Position numbers and translations under genes: made by a program. Below the pieces are notes generated by a model. That model did no database searches, had not been told where the DNA came from, and worked only from the letters and a program-made list of their open reading frames with translations. Shown here in pieces: positions 63,062-64,000 of a stretch of DNA of 64,000 nucleotides. The stretch's first letter is position 1. Each line of letters opens with the position of its first letter. The DNA comes from Croceicoccus naphthovorans (lineage in GTDB: Bacteria; Pseudomonadota; Alphaproteobacteria; Sphingomonadales; Sphingomonadaceae), in assembly GCF_001028705.1 (NCBI RefSeq), contig NZ_CP011770.1, positions 437,501 to 501,500 of the forward strand, written 5' to 3'.

Positions 63062-63781
63062 TTAAAGATCGATCGTCATCATGACCAGATCGTTCCACAC
63101 AATGCCTTCAGGGGCGGATCGCCAGCGCAGGCGTGAAATCAGCCTGTCAGTAACCCTCATGCCGCATCGTGAGTAGAAACGTTCCGCCGTCTGGGTGCCC
63201 AGGTCGAGACGCCGTATCCCTCGACTTTCAAGATCGTCGGCCAGGGCATTCCAGATGCTCGTGCCAGTTCCTGCAGGCGAACCTGGGCACACGCACATTA
63301 CGGAAAGCCACGCCGCATCTTCACGGACCGTGGCAATTGTGCCGCCGACAAATCCGTTCGCATCTTTCGCGATCAGGACGTGGGAGGGAGCAATTTCCGG
63401 AGCCTCTTCGTTCACGAGCTCAACATAGGTCTGTTGCCCGGAACCATCTCGCGAAAAGACACCACAGTTGAAGGGGCCTGCCGGCCAGTCGATGGGACGA
63501 AAATGGAAACCCGCCTTTTCAAGAACCGGTGTGAGCAGGTCCGACCATGTCGTCAGGATGGTCATTGGCCTGCCCCCCTCGATGACCGGCGCAAGCGCGC
63601 TGGCAGGGTCGGAGAGGACGGTTTCCGTCGCAATGAAAGGTCTGGCAATCTCGCTACTGAAACCGAACTCGCGTTCTCTTTCGGCGAACAATCGAGCAAT
63701 GATCTCGCAGGCGTCACCGAAGCCCGGCTGGTCGGAGGTAAGAACTTGATAGTCCCAAATGCAGGTGTTCGCAGTCATCAT
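63062..63781 (-). CDS. GNAT-family N-acetyltransferase
   Basis: 239-residue acyl-CoA-dependent transferase. 'HVLIAKDANGFVGGTIATV' is the central strand pair, 'LSVMCVCPGSPAGTGTSIW' resembles motif A though the Q/RxxGxG/A loop is loose, and 'GIRRLDLGTQTAERFYSRCGM' is the typical GNAT end. Substrate unknown. Confidence 0.7.
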   Translation of the reverse strand: MMTANTCIWDYQVLTSDQPGFGDACEIIARLFAEREREFGFSSEIARPFIATETVLSDPASALAPVIEGGRPMTILTTWSDLLTPVLEKAGFHFRPIDWPAGPFNCGVFSRDGSGQQTYVELVNEEAPEIAPSHVLIAKDANGFVGGTIATVREDAAWLSVMCVCPGSPAGTGTSIWNALADDLESRGIRRLDLGTQTAERFYSRCGMRVTDRLISRLRWRSAPEGIVWNDLVMMTIDL

Positions 63782-63835
63782 GCGTGATCGAATAGCGGGG
63801 AATTGCAGTGGATGGGAAGGTTTGGCACTCCGCCG

Positions 63836-64000
63836 TTACAGCATCCAGTGAATGGGCAACTTTGACAGGAACGACACGGTCGCTCTGCCAACCGCGGTGG
63901 TGCCGGGTTCCTTGTGCCAGATATGGTTCTGTCCGTTGATTTCACCGTGCCATGCAAGCCGCGTGTCGCCGTCGAGCGTGACTTCGTAAGCAGACTCGGA
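63836..64000 (-). CDS. Phospholipase-D-like protein, C-terminal end (partial)
   Basis: Runs off the window. The visible 54 residues read 'SESAYEVTLDGDTRLAWHG', 'EINGQNHIWHKEPGTTAV', 'GRATVSFLSKLPIHWML' then TAA. The 'W...KEPxT...LLxxLPIxxxL' ending is that of YmdC/ClsC-type phospholipase-D (cardiolipin synthase) proteins. The HKD motifs would lie outside the window, so the call is tentative. Confidence 0.55.
   Translation of the reverse strand, partial: SESAYEVTLDGDTRLAWHGEINGQNHIWHKEPGTTAVGRATVSFLSKLPIHWML

Larger units (their letters stand above)
35630..64000. mobile_element. Genomic island 2 (right end beyond the window)
   Basis: Begins with a 45-bp tRNA-Gly(GCC) 3' fragment and an adjacent tyrosine integrase. 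No second copy of the tRNA is found up to 64000, so the intact tRNA-Gly and the other end should lie further right. Cargo: MscS/ATPase operon, RND pump, glutamate-synthase-like gene, KtrAB, MscS, CorA and others. How much of 55-64 kb belongs to the island is not proven. Confidence 0.55.

Overview
The window looks like chromosomal DNA of a high-GC alphaproteobacterium, most likely a sphingomonad (Sphingomonadales, Erythrobacteraceae-like). This rests on the core gene set (GapR/DUF2312, DUF1244, UPF0262, dCTP deaminase, pyruvate kinase, an NDUFA9-like protein), ECF-type promoters and overall codon use. I could run no database search; family names come from recognised motifs.

Layout. (1) 1-11.2 kb is ordinary chromosome: a DMT exporter with threonine aldolase, pyruvate kinase, DUF1244, a MarR-EmrA-EmrB efflux operon, GapR, and an ECF sigma/anti-sigma pair divergent from a secreted S8 peptidase and a Gly/Ser-rich PRC-barrel-like protein. 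Three matching promoter motifs link the last group into one regulon. (2) 11.24-30.11 kb is a genomic island next to a P4-type integrase at the 3' end of tRNA-Leu(CAG). It carries decayed plasmid/ICE genes (AlpA-like, ribbon-helix-helix-like, SSB) and an IS3 element that cut a small gene. Nested inside it is an 11.2-kb element (13.667-24.896 kb) flanked by a perfect 19-bp direct repeat and carrying two overlapping tyrosine integrases. Its cargo is a compact defence locus: D12 adenine methylase, Eco57I-like adenine methylase, an unknown protein, McrB and McrC, convergent with a trypsin-like peptidase and an Mrr-like nuclease. (3) 30.2-35.5 kb is core chromosome again: NDUFA9-like, GST, mobA, UPF0262, a GH25-like protein, dcd, yghU.

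(4) From 35.63 kb to the end of the window lies a second island. It starts with a 45-bp 3' fragment of tRNA-Gly(GCC) next to another tyrosine integrase; its far end is outside the window. It holds a broken toxin-antitoxin remnant; an MscS / giant membrane ATPase / MscS operon with a divergent LysR gene; an RND tripartite pump whose TetR-type gene has a frameshift; an FMN-binding glutamate-synthase-like gene cut by an IS66 element with a perfect 8-bp target duplication; a class II glutamine amidotransferase; KtrB-KtrA potassium uptake; a third MscS channel; several small membrane proteins; CorA; a GNAT protein; and the end of a phospholipase-D-like protein.

The second island has an ion and osmotic-stress theme (K+ uptake, three MscS channels, CorA, glutamate-related enzymes). 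The two most interesting loci are the methylase/McrBC/Mrr/protease cargo and the MscS-ATPase-MscS operon.
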